Assembly (NCBI RefSeq): GCF_030463535.1
Contig: NC_132893.1
Span: forward strand, 22,075,282-22,139,281
Direction: 5' to 3'
Source of the DNA: Salminus brasiliensis
Taxonomy: Eukaryota > Chordata > Actinopteri > Characiformes > Bryconidae
Length of the DNA: 64,000 nucleotides
The notes below the pieces were generated by a model. That model saw only the letters and a program-made list of their open reading frames with translations. It was not told where the DNA came from and did no database searches. The position numbers and the translations under genes are program-made. Shown here one piece after another: positions 13,101 through 26,486 of the stretch (its first letter is position 1; each line of letters begins with the position of its first letter).

Positions 13101-16100
13101 ATCCTGCCTAGGACACTTGCCCATCTGTGATTTATAGAGTAGACAGAGTCAACTGCATAACCTCAAACACCATGTTTGGCAGCTATATATTGCTACTGTA
13201 GGGCCCAACAATGTTAAATGACTGATATTGGCCAGTGTTGAAGTTCCACATAGTTGTCCAAGGAACTTCTGTGATGTTGGTAGTTTTTTATCGAGTCTGC
13301 TCAGTTGGCATTCATCTGCTGTCCAACTTCATTATCATGAACTGGAAAAACTAAATGTACACCTAATAAATGGATACTAAGTGTCGCTAAGAATTATTTA
13401 TCTATTTATTTATTTATTAATCAAGCACTTTTGAGATGTTCAATTTAGTCAGGCCCTAGGCTTTGTGTTTCCTCCATCCCAGCTGTGTGAAATGCTGGCC
13501 AATTTTTAGGCTTTTCATTTTTTAGTTTTTACCTAAAAGGCCCATGTCCTACTGTTAATGTTTTTTTTTGTTTGAGGTTCACTTGCAACAAAAGTATGTG
13601 CACCTCTGATCAAATGACAAAGTAAATTTAAATAGAAACAAAGCAAGCTAATAGGAATCCTGTCTCCAAAGATCAAAAATGTTATTTCTGCACATACTGT
13701 TTATTTTATTAATCTAACACATTGGGAAATAATAAAACTGAACATTTAATGTGGCATTTACTTTTGCTCACCTCGCACATAACTTTTGTTTTTTGATCAA
13801 ATGAACTGATGCAATTACAGTTCATTAAAGACTGAGTTGGGCTGTTTGTTGACCTGTATTGTGCCTTATTCAAAAAGCAATCCACACTTAATAACATCAA
13901 CATTGATGGGAGGGGCTAAACGGGACTGTATAGACACATTTATGTAAATGTGTTGGTTTTTGTGACATCACAAAAACTGTATATGAAATTTGGTTTTGTT
14001 AAGTCTTCATAATATGGACGAAGGAGCAGTGGGATTTGCATATATCATTAAGCTCCTTCTCTAATAGAGGTAAATACAGTGTTCTGTGATAGGGGCCCTT
14101 TAAGTTGGTTTTAATTAGGTGCTCAGCTGCTGCTCTCATGGCTCCATTTCCAATCTTTAAAGCCTCTAAGTTTTACTCTCACCGAATGTGAATTTTCATT
14201 TTTTTATTTTTTTTTGGTCCTCCAGATCATTACAATCCCTTTCTCGAGTCGAGCTGCTCTGTTGCCTGCACTCTCGAGCCCTCTGCTAGGATAGAGGGTT
14301 TTCTCTCAGGTACAAATGCCTGCATGTGACACTGTTTTTCTGGGTTCAGAAAACACAGCTTCATGCTGCAGGACCGTGTGTGTGTGCCTGCTGTTTTCTT
14401 TAGCTTCTTCTACTAACCCTCCTTCCCTGCGAGTGGATCTGGTTCCCTAGTTTCCTCTTTGTTGTGACAATCGCTGCTTTTTCCAGTCTGATGGTATTTG
14501 TATTAGTTTAAGAAACTTTTATTTCCTACTTTTTAAAGTTGGTTTCCTGCATTCAGATCTTGTCTAGTCCTGTGCTGAGTTTCTGTAGTGTAGTTTGTGC
14601 AATACTGTAGTCTACCATTAATCCCCCAGATGTGCTAGAACGTCTGGAAAATGCTGTGTGTAATTTTACACACTGTTGGGACGCACTGATTGCACACTGC
14701 TGACCACAGGGCAAAGCCAGCAGTATGCTTCAAATGAAAATGACCGATATAAAACAGTGTGTACTGTGTAATTGTTTATCGATTTGCATTAGCCCAAAGT
14801 TCCCATATCTGTGCATTCCTAATAGTGCTGTGTGTGGGTGCCAGCAGCTGAAAAACTCCTGATCACCCCCTCATTTGTTCGGAGAGCCTTCTCTTGCTGC
14901 GATTGGTCCACATGTTACATGGTTAGCTTTAGTCTTAGCAGCTTCTAGGGAGTGAGCGAGCCTCTAGTCTCAATCCCTCAAGACTTATTTTGGCTTCTAC
15001 GTCCTTAGGGTTTGCCACATTTGAGGTCTATAGTTTAAAAATAACGTGGGTTTAATACATGTATATAATCTCCAAAAGTGAGAAAGAGGGAGAGAGTTAG
15101 TTGGTCCACACTAAACTCAACAGTAGTGCAACATGTTAATTGGAGGATGGATTGTTTCATTAGGTCATTAGGAGTTTGGTGAAACAAAAAAAATCAATGG
15201 AATTTTGCTTTGCCCCAAACTACAATGGGAACTAGCGTTGCTTCAACTGGGGGCGGGGAGGGGATTTTGTCACTGCTGCCCTGCTGATCTCAGAAAATAA
15301 AAACAAAAATTCTGAGACAAAACAAAACAAAAAAAATTATTGTTTTTGGAACAAATTGACTTTTGGAATGACTTGGGAAAGACTGGGATGCATCTATATT
15401 CCTAATCCCCCATTGCTTTTGAAGGGTACTGTTGGCTTAAGAGGTGGAACAGTCAGTGCAGTTCAGAATCGCTAGTCCATAGTCTACATAGCTAATAGAA
15501 GGGATTTGAGATTTAATTGGTCAGTTTAGACTGTGGGGAAATATGTCAAATTAATGATCTTGAATTTTTGGTATCTGTGTGCACCACAAAGCGCATGACC
15601 GATAGCATTATTAAGTTGGGCCACCAGTGGTGAACTGCCATATCCCTTCTTGTCCGAGACTAGGTAGCAGTATGGAAGCCAGTCCTTTTTGATGTTGTCT
15701 ATGTTGCTGTGCTAATGTTGCATCTCTGGCTTTTCTCCTCTGCTCTCCTGTGGCTGTGGCAGACTCGTTCTGTTCTCCGGCCCCCTACTCTAACACCCCG
15801 CTCTTCCACTCCGAGCCCTCCGCTGTAGCTGGACTATTCGGAGGTAGGTGCTGCTTTCTGCCTGCCTCTATCCAAACAGCTCCTTCTATTGTCCACCTTG
15901 TATATTTTTCTCTCTGTCCTTTTACCTACCCTCCGGTCTTGTAATGCCCTATGTCTTATTTTGAGCAGTGGTGAGAGAGAGCTACAGGAGTAGATTTACT
16001 GCAGGTGGACAGATTGGGCACAAGTGTTTAGAGGCTAGCTAGGGCTGTCACAGTTCCTCAATTAAATTGTATAAAATTTTTTGTCTTTTCAAAACTTCAA

Positions 16101-19100
16101 TTTGTCATTTTCAACTCCCACACTGGCTAGCATCACGCTGAGTGATAGGGGAGATGGTGGATGAGCGATCCTACGTGTCCATGCTGAGAGAAAGGTTAAT
16201 AATGCCTCTTTTAAGTAATGTCCACTAATGGCTGAGGCATCACTGGGTATTAAACTGGCAATCTCCCGATTGGATCAATGCATGGATGGCTGTGCCACTC
16301 AACAGTTTTTTTTTTTTTTTACCTTTACATTTCTTTAGCTTTTTAAGGACTATGTGTGGTTTGTTAAAAACTAATCATTAAATCAATAATGACAGTCCTA
16401 GTAACAGCAAGAGTGTTTCTATGTATTTTGCTTTACAGAGCAGAGCTGTAGGTGTGTGCAGGCAGCAGTTCCTGGAAGTAAGTGTTATCTGAAATGCCCC
16501 CAGCCATGCAGGCTCCAACACCTGGCTTTCTCGGGAAGTGAGGGAAAGGCGTAGAAGTGAATTGATCCTTTCACGTTGAGAAAATGACATGCCGCACAAT
16601 GGCAAGGCTCCATTCAGCAGCACATTTGCCCAGCGGGTCTAAAGTCTAACTGGGTCACTTGCGCTGTGCCCTTCTCGTTTTGTCCTCCGCAGGGTTTTCA
16701 GCGTCTCCCGTCCCCCAGCCCGCCAGCTCCTCCAGCCTTAACGTCGACTTCGACTCAGTGTTCGGCAATAAATCCACCACGAACAGCACAGACGCCGCTG
16801 GTAAGAGGGACTGACTGTTTCCCATCACTGCCTGGTTCTCTACTGCTGCTATACCTCGCGCCCATCTCACCGCGCTAGATGTGATGGCACATCCATTCGT
16901 AAAGCTGATGACTGCTACTGGATCACAGCTCCAGAGTGCCTTTAGAATTACACTTCACTGCCTTTCTACACAGAACTTGCATGAGTGTACCGCCATCTGC
17001 AGATTTCTTCATCCAGCCAGTGTGGCAGCACAGCTTAGCTTCTCAGCTTACTGAGCTCCTCTTTACACAAACACTAATTCATACTGTGGAGTCCAGCTGT
17101 AGTCACATCCAGTAGAGTCAGGAAAGCAGTGATATTTGAATTTTTAATTTGTGGTAGTGCATTAACATGAGGCTTTTTAATGGAAATTAGGACTAGTAGT
17201 GTGCATTGTTTTGGGACACTGTATTGATATGTGGCTTTCTGTCTCTCTCTGTGCTCTGTGGTTCTCCTCTTTGGGCCTTGGCTTTGCATGGCATGCATTT
17301 CTTGGGTGAGTTGATGTCACTTTTAAGAGACTTTTATTGTTTGTCCTTCTGATTTTTCAGTTATTTCATCAGGCTGCTTTTCACTCCACCCACATTCATT
17401 TTTTTGTTCGTTCTTCCCTTCTTTCTTTCGTTTTTACTTGCTTTTCTGCCCCCCCCCCCTTGCCCTCTTATTATTTTCTTTCTTATGTTTCTCTCTTTGT
17501 CTTTTCATTCTTTTTTCTCTTTTTCTTTTATTTCTTGCTTGCTTTATTCCCCCCTTTATGTTTCTCACTTTGCCCTGTCTGTCCTTTCTTTTTCTGTCTT
17601 TCTTTGCTCTCCCCTTAAGATGATGTTTTAGGTGGTATTTTGAAACCCACAGTAGCCTCTCCAAACCAAGCCCTGCCGCCCAGCAGCCAGCAGCCTAGCA
17701 AACTGGTGTCCGATGACCTGGACTCCTCTCTGGCCAACCTCGTGGGCAGTATGTACTGCTGCTTATATATTCTTGATGCAAAGACCACACAGTCGGCATT
17801 GTATCTGTGTTGTCTTGCATCACCTTACACCGTTACGTTGTTGATTTATGATGCATTCCTTTTTTAATTATTATTATTATTATTTATATATGTTATTATT
17901 GTTATTATTTAATAATGGCAGCTATAATTTCACATCATTGTCCTGTTCTTTTGTAGATCTGGGCATTGGAAATGGCACAGCAAAAAAGTAAGTAACATCA
18001 CACAGGGTGGATTCCGTTAACTTCAGAATGTGGCAGATGTTTACATGGTCTGTGTTTTTTTCCCTTCCTGAACCAAGTGACATCCATTGGAGTCAGCCGG
18101 GTGAGAAAAAGTTGACCGGTGGAACCAACTGGCAACCAAAGACTGCTCCCACCACAACATGGAACCCTGCCACGATGGTAAGAACAGCAGTGCTTGTTCC
18201 CTCCATAAGAGAACTTGTGTTGTAACAAGTAACACCTGTAGCTCAATAAACAGTGTTGTAGTGTGCCTTCTCGTTGTATGAGCTGCAGTAAGCGTCATTT
18301 GTGTGTCATTTGTGTCCGTGTCTCCTCTAACTGTGTTGCGTTGTGTAATTGTTTTCATCTGGGGGAATAAACAGAATGGCATGCATTTCCCACAATACGT
18401 AAGTCATGGTTGAACAATTCTCTGAAAGCATGCGTTTATTATTAACCTCACAGCTTCCAATATGGTCACAGTGTTGCGTGTTTGTGCGCGTGTGAATAAC
18501 CTGTATACGTATGAGTGTTCGCATACGGATGTGCACACAGTGACCAGAGTCGCACTGAAGCCCCTGCGCTCATTGTGACCAGCTGATCTAACCAAATGCT
18601 TCCACAGCATGACTGACTGCCTCCAGATTATCCTTCCTGACTCCATTCCTCCCTCCTTTTTTCATGTACTATGATAATGTAGTAGACTCCAGATAATTTG
18701 ACTGAGAGGTCGAGTTGGGTTTTTTGCGAATGTGAGAGGCAGTTGTCGAATGCATGGTGCTTTCGGTTGATTTGGGAGGTAGCATTAAAAATGAGCACAA
18801 GTGTTTAATGGGGATGTTCGCCACATTTCAGATTTGAGCCCTACGAAGTTTGGATGATTTTTCTAGGCATCCAAAGTTTGTGTTGGTTGCGTGACCAACA
18901 CAGACAGCTTAAAAATGACTGTCATTTTTCAGAGGAAAAACTGATGCGTCTAGAAAACGTCCAAAACATCTAATGGGGATCAGAAGAGATTTGAGATAAA
19001 CTCTTATGAAGAAATGCCCTGTTTGTAACCTAATCCTGTCACATTACCCTGGACAGTGATTACTCAACACACACTTTAGGGCTGTATTTAGATCGGCAGA

Positions 19101-22100
19101 TTGAATTGGCAAGGATGCTAGACACACAGTACACTATGGTTTTGGTGTAGAAGCAATCATTTCAAAACTTTTTGCCAGTGCTTATACACAGATATGGATC
19201 ACTTGAGCAGTTGTTCAATGCATGGTGCTTTCGGTTAATTTGGGAGCTAGCAATGTTTGCCTTCTCTGGTGTCACTGCGAAGACTGACCTCGAATTCACC
19301 TGCCACAGGGTTCCATGTGCAGGCTTGCGTAGGCCGCAACCATCTTGGGCTAGCCTTTTCCTAGTGGCTTCGCTCAGCTGTTTGGGTTCCAACCCCAACT
19401 TCTGTGTCAAAAATAAATAAATAAAAATGGGGCAGTGACGTTGTTAGAAAACCATGCCATCCAACTTTAACAGGAAATAAGGCTGCATACCATCCTTTGG
19501 CAAGAGCCTCATCCATCATATCCTGGTACTTGGGTTTCTTCAGTAGGTGTAAAACCTTGAGCCTGTCCTCCCAAAGCACTGCAAGCTCTGCTGCCAGAAT
19601 GATCTTTTTGCTCTTAGGCAGGAGGTTAGGCAGGTTACTGAATTTTTGAATAAGAAATCATTAGTTAGCAAATGCTAAAAACAACCTCAGGCTAAATTTA
19701 AACAATGTATGAGTTATTTGGCAAGTAAAGATAATAGTAAAGTTATAATTGGTTTAAGAAATGAATTATGGGCACATATGGGTCCTTTTTTATGTTACAT
19801 TCTGGAGGAATTTCATAACCAATTTCATATCAGTTACATAAAGGAATACGGCTTTCTAATTTTGTGGCAATAACAATTTTGAAACCAGGTATTAAGACAA
19901 ACTGATGCGTCTAGAAAACGTGAACTCTTATGAAGAAATGCCCTGTTTTTAACCTAATCCTGTCACATTACCCTGGACAGTGATTACTCAACACACACTT
20001 CGGCTGCGTATAGATCAGCAGGTTGAATTGGCAAAGATGCTAAACACACAGTGCACAATGCTTTTGGTGTAGAAGCAATCATTTAAAAACCTTTTGGCGT
20101 TGATTATGGACAGATATGGATCACTTGAGCTGTGCTCTCTCAGCAGGTAAAAATGGCCCAAATCTGACTACCTTAATCATATGACACATGTTGTGCAGCA
20201 GTGTGAACAACAAAACACAGTCTGATTGACTGTTTGTCAGTTCCGATTTGAGCCACTTTTATGTGTGGTGTAGAAATCTGATACACGGCAGTGCGACTCA
20301 GTCTGAACAGCCAGCTCGGAATTCATACGACTGTTGCGTAATCCAACTTTCATAAATGCGTGCTGAGGAGGAGGGGAAATGGACGACAGCAGTGAAGGTT
20401 GCTTTCAGTGGTGAGATTTGAATATTTGAGGTGATGTCCCTGTTCCAACTAAATTAGACGGCACATATCGCAACCGCTCAGTTTTTGGAAAAATAAATTG
20501 TAAAAAAATGTCCGAATGCAGCCGCAGGAGGGAGAATAATAAAAAGCTTAAAAACAAAGTTTAAAAAAAACAAAACTTGAATGCAGTCACTGTGATGGTT
20601 CCAGCGGTCAGCCACACTAGAACTCCTTGATGGCTCCTGTGATGCTGGAAAAGAGACTTCATGCTCCTTAACTGACGCCCATATGCAAAAGGGCAATGCT
20701 TCATTCAAACTGTTCCGACTAACGTCAGATATATGTCACGTTTAAAAAGATGGTGTGAACAGCCTAATAAAAACATTGGCTTTGTTGATAATCAGATTTG
20801 GGCCACTTTACCTGCTCTGTGCACATGGTCTTCCTTACATACATGTGAACCATGAAGCCATAAAAATTGCATAGAAGACAATGGGAAGCTGCTCATCAGC
20901 TTACTTTTGGCTTTGTGTTAGGCTTTCTTTATTTTATTTTACAAATAAAAAGAAACCTGATACCACATACAATAATTGTCAATGTGCTATAGATGTAGCG
21001 GAACTGATATTTGGCTTAAATTTAAAGGTGATTGAGGAATGAAGGAGGTATTTTAGGGCCCAGGCCTTATTTCCTTCTTTTAATTGTATGTGGTTTGTAT
21101 TTCTGGAGTGTTTAGTGTAAGTAAGTAAGCCTAACTGTGATCTTTCTCTTTGAACACTGAAATGTACTTGAAGGTTGCTCCTGCAAAAGTGTGGATTACT
21201 GTACGTTATTAGCAAGTAATTAAGTTTCGATAAGTCTGCCTTAATGCCTCATCAGCTTGAAAGGATAGAAGTTGGAATTTTAAGCCATTACACTCTGGAT
21301 GGAAATAAGGGTCCAGACAAAATGTGTACTTTTTTTTTTTTCCCCTCTCTTTTCCTTTCTCTATACGATTTCTGTTCCGACCCCCATCCTCTCAGTGAAA
21401 TGAATAGCCTTATCAAAGATTAGGCTGAGAAGGCCCTTTCACACGTTTGAATGGTCTGTAAGTGGAAACAAAAGTGTGTCTGTCATGAGCTCAGCCTCTT
21501 TGAGAATCTCACGGCTCCCTCACAAAGACCTCCTCTTTCAATCAAGCTCTGCACCTGCTACTAGCCACACTGCCATTGAGGACACATTTGCTCACATGCA
21601 AACACACACACTTGCTTACATTCTCTTGCTCGTTCTCTCTTGGATATTTTGACATTTGTGTACACACTTTTTACATTCTAGCTCTCTCTCTCGCAATCTC
21701 TCTCCTTCTCTGCGTCTGGTTATGATGCCATTCAGATGCACTGGACTGCATTGCATTGCATTTGCAGGGAATAGCGGTGTCGCATGCTTTAATGTCTCCC
21801 AGATGTGAGCTCAGCCCTTGCCAAAGGGTCCGAGCCAACGAGACCTTAAGCGTTCGAGTTAAAGAAAGAGCCGCGTCCTGTTTGTCCACCTGCACAAAGT
21901 TTTCTTTATGCGCTGAAGTGTGCGTGCGCATGCGCGCGTGCCCGATAGGTGGGACGTGAAAGGGTTGTTGTGGTCTCAGTGCCCTCCTTTGAGTGGAATT
22001 TCTGATGCTGGAGGTGTTCAGCTGAATGGTGCTCTGTCAGCCTTTCTGAGTGCTGTGTTCTGTGCTGCTGGCCTTTCTAACTCTGCCCGTGTCCTCCCAG

Positions 22101-25100
22101 GCGCCGTCCATCATGGCTTTTCCTGCCACAACGCCCACAGGCATGATGGGATACGCAATGGTGAGTAGGAGCGGTCTGCAAGCATATGACCCACACACAC
22201 ACACCCAGTCATACAAACATGATTCCAATGGTCTGCTTTCCACTGGGGACAGATGAACTTCAGAATTCAGGACCCCCCTCCCCATCCCTCAACCCCTGTT
22301 AAATATGGCACTACTCAACACTTGCTGCTCAGTGGTGGTAAAACAGCTGGCTGATCTTAAATTCACCCCTGCTTCAGCTGAATTACATTTAGACCCATGT
22401 CATAATTCTGGATCATACAGAGTGACTGCTACATCAGAAAGGGGCAGAACTCCTAACGCTGCAATTGTGACTCGGGCAACTCTTGCCCATGTCTATTTGT
22501 TTAATTTTACTACTACAGCGTGTGCCACATGACTGCGCCCTGTCCATTCTGTGACATGGAAGCAACATGAAGAACTTGAGCAGCATATATAATTCATTAA
22601 TCGTCGCATAGCCTAAATGGTTTTCATGGAACTTATTTATTTATAATTATTAACTTTTATAACTTCTTATCTTGGTAGGTCTTCTAAGATAACAGCCTCA
22701 CACTTGTCTTACACTATTTTTCTTTAGTAATTTTGTTCCTCTGAATAACAGTAATGAAGATATTCCCTCCCGACCCTGTGGTAGACTTCACCCAACAGCA
22801 ATAAAAGACTCCCAACACCACATTCACTCTCCAGTGTAACATGATTTCAATCAATATAAGTTGCTCTGGAGAAGCTCATCAGACAAATGCCATAAATGTC
22901 AATGTTTGATTACTGAGACGTCTTTACCACATGACTTATTGCTAAATCAAATCTCCGACTCAAAGTGTACTTGAAAATGGGTGTATTGCTGCACCTCTGA
23001 TTCCACATGGAGTAGAGAATCACAGGCATAAGCTAATGGTTAACAAAGAGAGCAACATGTTGGCAAGGTGCTGCGGTGTGGCTCGACATCACTTATGTAA
23101 CCTCTCTTCTGACTCATCCCACCGTTGGCAGAGCAAACACATTCTCTGATTTAGGGTCAGGGAACGCTTAAAAATCGATCTCCTCATTGTTGATAAAGGT
23201 GTGGTAAATGGTGTTCTTTGTAGCAGGTCTGACTGTACTGCATTAATTCCAGCACATATGCAAAATAACTGACTGGAAAAGAGATTAGAAGTGCTGGTTC
23301 TAATGAAAGGTTGTAGCCGTTACTCTAAATAGGCTGTGCATGAGGCTTGCTGTTGATGTAATGGATTATTTATAAGAGAATAGGTGTGACGTCCTTTGAC
23401 TTCCTGTTAATAACTAGAGGCAAATGAAGTGAGAACAGAACAGTCTGTCCGGTATCTGTACACAGAGTAGTGTCAACAGTGAAACTGCAGATCACTGTGG
23501 TCTTTATTAGCAAGAATCTCCCATTGTAGTAGTGCTGTCTTTGTTAAGGAGTGTTGCACAAATAACTTGACAGTTTTTTGTTTTTTTTGACATGCATATC
23601 TGCCAATATCAGTTTCATACATAAACTGTTATAAAATGTACAAATTGAAACTAGATCCACATGGATTGGCATTAAGAAGTCTTATACACTGTGTGCAGAA
23701 TTATTAGGCAAACGAGTATTTTGATCACATCATCCTTTTTATACATGTTGTCCTACTCCAAGCTCTATAGGCTTAAAAGCCAACTACCAATCAAGTAAAT
23801 CAGGTGATGTGCATCTCTGTAATAAGAAGGGGTGTGGTCTAATGACATCACCCTATATAAGGTGTGCTTAATTATTAGGCAACTTCCTTTCCTTTGGCAA
23901 AATGGAGAGAGATTTGACGAACTCTGAAAAGTCAAAAATTGTGAGATGTCTTGCAGAGGGATGCAGCAGTCTTGATATTGGCAAACTTTTGAAGCGTGAT
24001 CACCGAACAATCAAGCGTTTCATGGCAAATAGCCAACAGGGTCGCAAGAAACGTGTTTGGGGCAAAATAACTGCCCATGAATTGAGGAAAATCAAGCGTG
24101 AAGCTGCCAAGATGCCATTTGCCACCAGTTTTGCCGTATTTCAGAGCTGCAACGTTACTGAAGTATCAAAAAGCACAAGGTGTGTGATACTCAGGGACAT
24201 GGCCAAGGTAAGGAAGGCTGAAAAACGACCACCTTTAAACAAGAAACATAAGATAAAATGTCAAGACTGGGCCAAGAAATATCTTAAGATTTTTCTAAGC
24301 TTTTATGGACTGATGAAATGCGAGTGACTCTTGATTGGCCAGATGGATGGGCCCGAGGCTGGATCAGTAAAGGGCAGAGAGCTCCACCCCGACTCAGACA
24401 CCAGCAAGGTGGAGGTGGGGTACTGGTATGGGCTGGTATCATCAAAGATGAACTTGTGGGACCTTTTCGGGTTGAGGATGGAGTGAAGCTCAACTCCCAG
24501 ACCTACTGCCAGTTTCTGGAAGACACCTTCTTCAAGCAGTGGTACAGAAAGAAAAACATGATTGTCATGCAGGACAATGCTCCATCACATGCATCCAAAT
24601 ACTCCACAGCGTGGCTGGCCAGTAAGGGTCTAAAAGAAGAAAAAATGATGACATGGCCCCCTTGTTCACCTGATCTGAACCCCATAGAGAACCTGTGGTC
24701 CCTCATGAAATGTGAGATCTACAGGGAGGGAAAACAGTACATTTCTAAATTTTGTGTTATATTGGTTTACCTGGTGAAAATAAACAAGTGAGATGGGTAT
24801 ATATTTGTTTATCAAGTTGCCGAATAATTCTGCACAGTAATAGTTACCTGCACAAACAGAGATCCTCCTAAGATAGCCAAATAAAAATAAAAAAAAACTA
24901 AGAAAAAAAATATTAAGCTTTGATATTTGAGTCTTTTGGGTTGATTGAAAACATGTTGTTGTTCAATAATAAAAAAAAATCCTCTCAAATACAACTTGCC
25001 TAATAATTCTGCACACACTGTAGATGGTTGCAGGAAGATAAGTCATCTACAAATTGTACCTGTAGGGTAGTAGGTTAGCATTATATAACAAAATAATTTA

Positions 25101-26448
25101 AGAGCTTAATAAATATATAATCAAATAAGTTTGAAGACATATTAGGAATATTAGGTTTACAAAATAAATAAATAAAATAAGGGGGGGGGGCATATTTAGT
25201 TTTTACTTATTATTCCTTAAAGAATAAGAATAAATAATGGCAAAAAAATTAAAATACATAAATATAATCAGTTGCCGTAATGTCCACAGTTTCTCTGCAC
25301 ACGAAACTAAACGATGAGTTAGGAGAACTTGTAGATACTTTAAGGTTTTCACAGGGAGTACATTGTGGTATTGTAATCTGGATGTTCCCCACCAGTGGAG
25401 AACAGCAACAAATCACATGTACATTGCGTCTTTTTACTCCACAACTTTCTGCAGCTAAAAATATGATGAGGGAGAAAACTGCACTACGAGGGGAATATTT
25501 AAAACTGGGTTTAAAACTCTGTGCCGTTGGGACATTTCAGAACATTTGGCCCATGTGACGTCAACGAGGCAAAACCACAGGATCTAGAAAGCAGTGTGAC
25601 CAGTGGTTACATGTATATGTGGGAACATGTAGACCAGTTGTGGTGACGAGATCGCGGAACTTAAGTCCGTGCTAAATCTCAAACATTTCGCGCAGTAAGG
25701 TTTGATAAAATCCATTCTTTCAGTGCTGGTTGAGTTCTCTTGTGTTATTCTGATACTGATGATCCTTCTACTTGCTTGTTTTTTTGTTTCTCCAGCCACC
25801 ACAGATGGCCCCAATGGCCATGATGACACAGCCCACCATGATGTACACACAGCCCGTGATGCGGCCGCCAAACCCCTTCGGCCCAGTCTCAGGAGCACAG
25901 GTATGACCCATAACCTCCACCGGAATGAGTTCAATTGATTGGAGTGGCCTAATCATTCAGCAGAATGTTTGATTAATTGAACACTTGGATGTCTCTCCTG
26001 TATCTTCATGGAGAAATGACGACCATCTGATGGATGGATGGAATTCTATTCCAGGAGCAATAGCAATTCTAAAACATTAGAGGCTTTGTTCAGAAAGCAC
26101 TTGAATGAATCTCATACACCTCCATGCTCCATCAAAGTGCTCTTCTGAACATGGCTAGCATGGAAGCACTGAAACATTGAAAAAGGGACATGCATTCCTT
26201 TTCCATTTTGGCACAGAACAATAAACAAACCAAGCACTCTATTTGGAATGCATATCCTGGTCCACCCACACCTCATTTCTGCAGTATTAGTGCACAGTGT
26301 GGAACAAGAGAGCAAGAAGAGGGGGTATTGTCAGGTCAAGCTTTGGCCAGTAGTCCTTATACTCATAGAAGCCTGCATAGACAGACCGCTGATCCTAAAT
26401 CTGACCTGCTGCTACTCCATCCTCTAGCCACTGTGGCTCTATGATATT

Positions 26449-26486
<38 letters not shown>

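Noticed and set aside
15750..15944. ATG at 15750 as a start codon for a short gene
   Set aside because: The ATG lies in the polypyrimidine/acceptor region. The real coding part is exon 15763-15843 of picalm, bounded by AG and GT.
17337..17664. Phe/Leu/Ser-rich and Lys/Arg-rich open frames on both strands
   Set aside because: Translations of the long polypyrimidine tract before a picalm exon.
21671..21959. Overlapping open frames near 21.7-21.96 kb as an alternative picalm first exon
   Set aside because: The frame is not continuous with exon 22101-22160 through any good donor, and the peptides resemble nothing.
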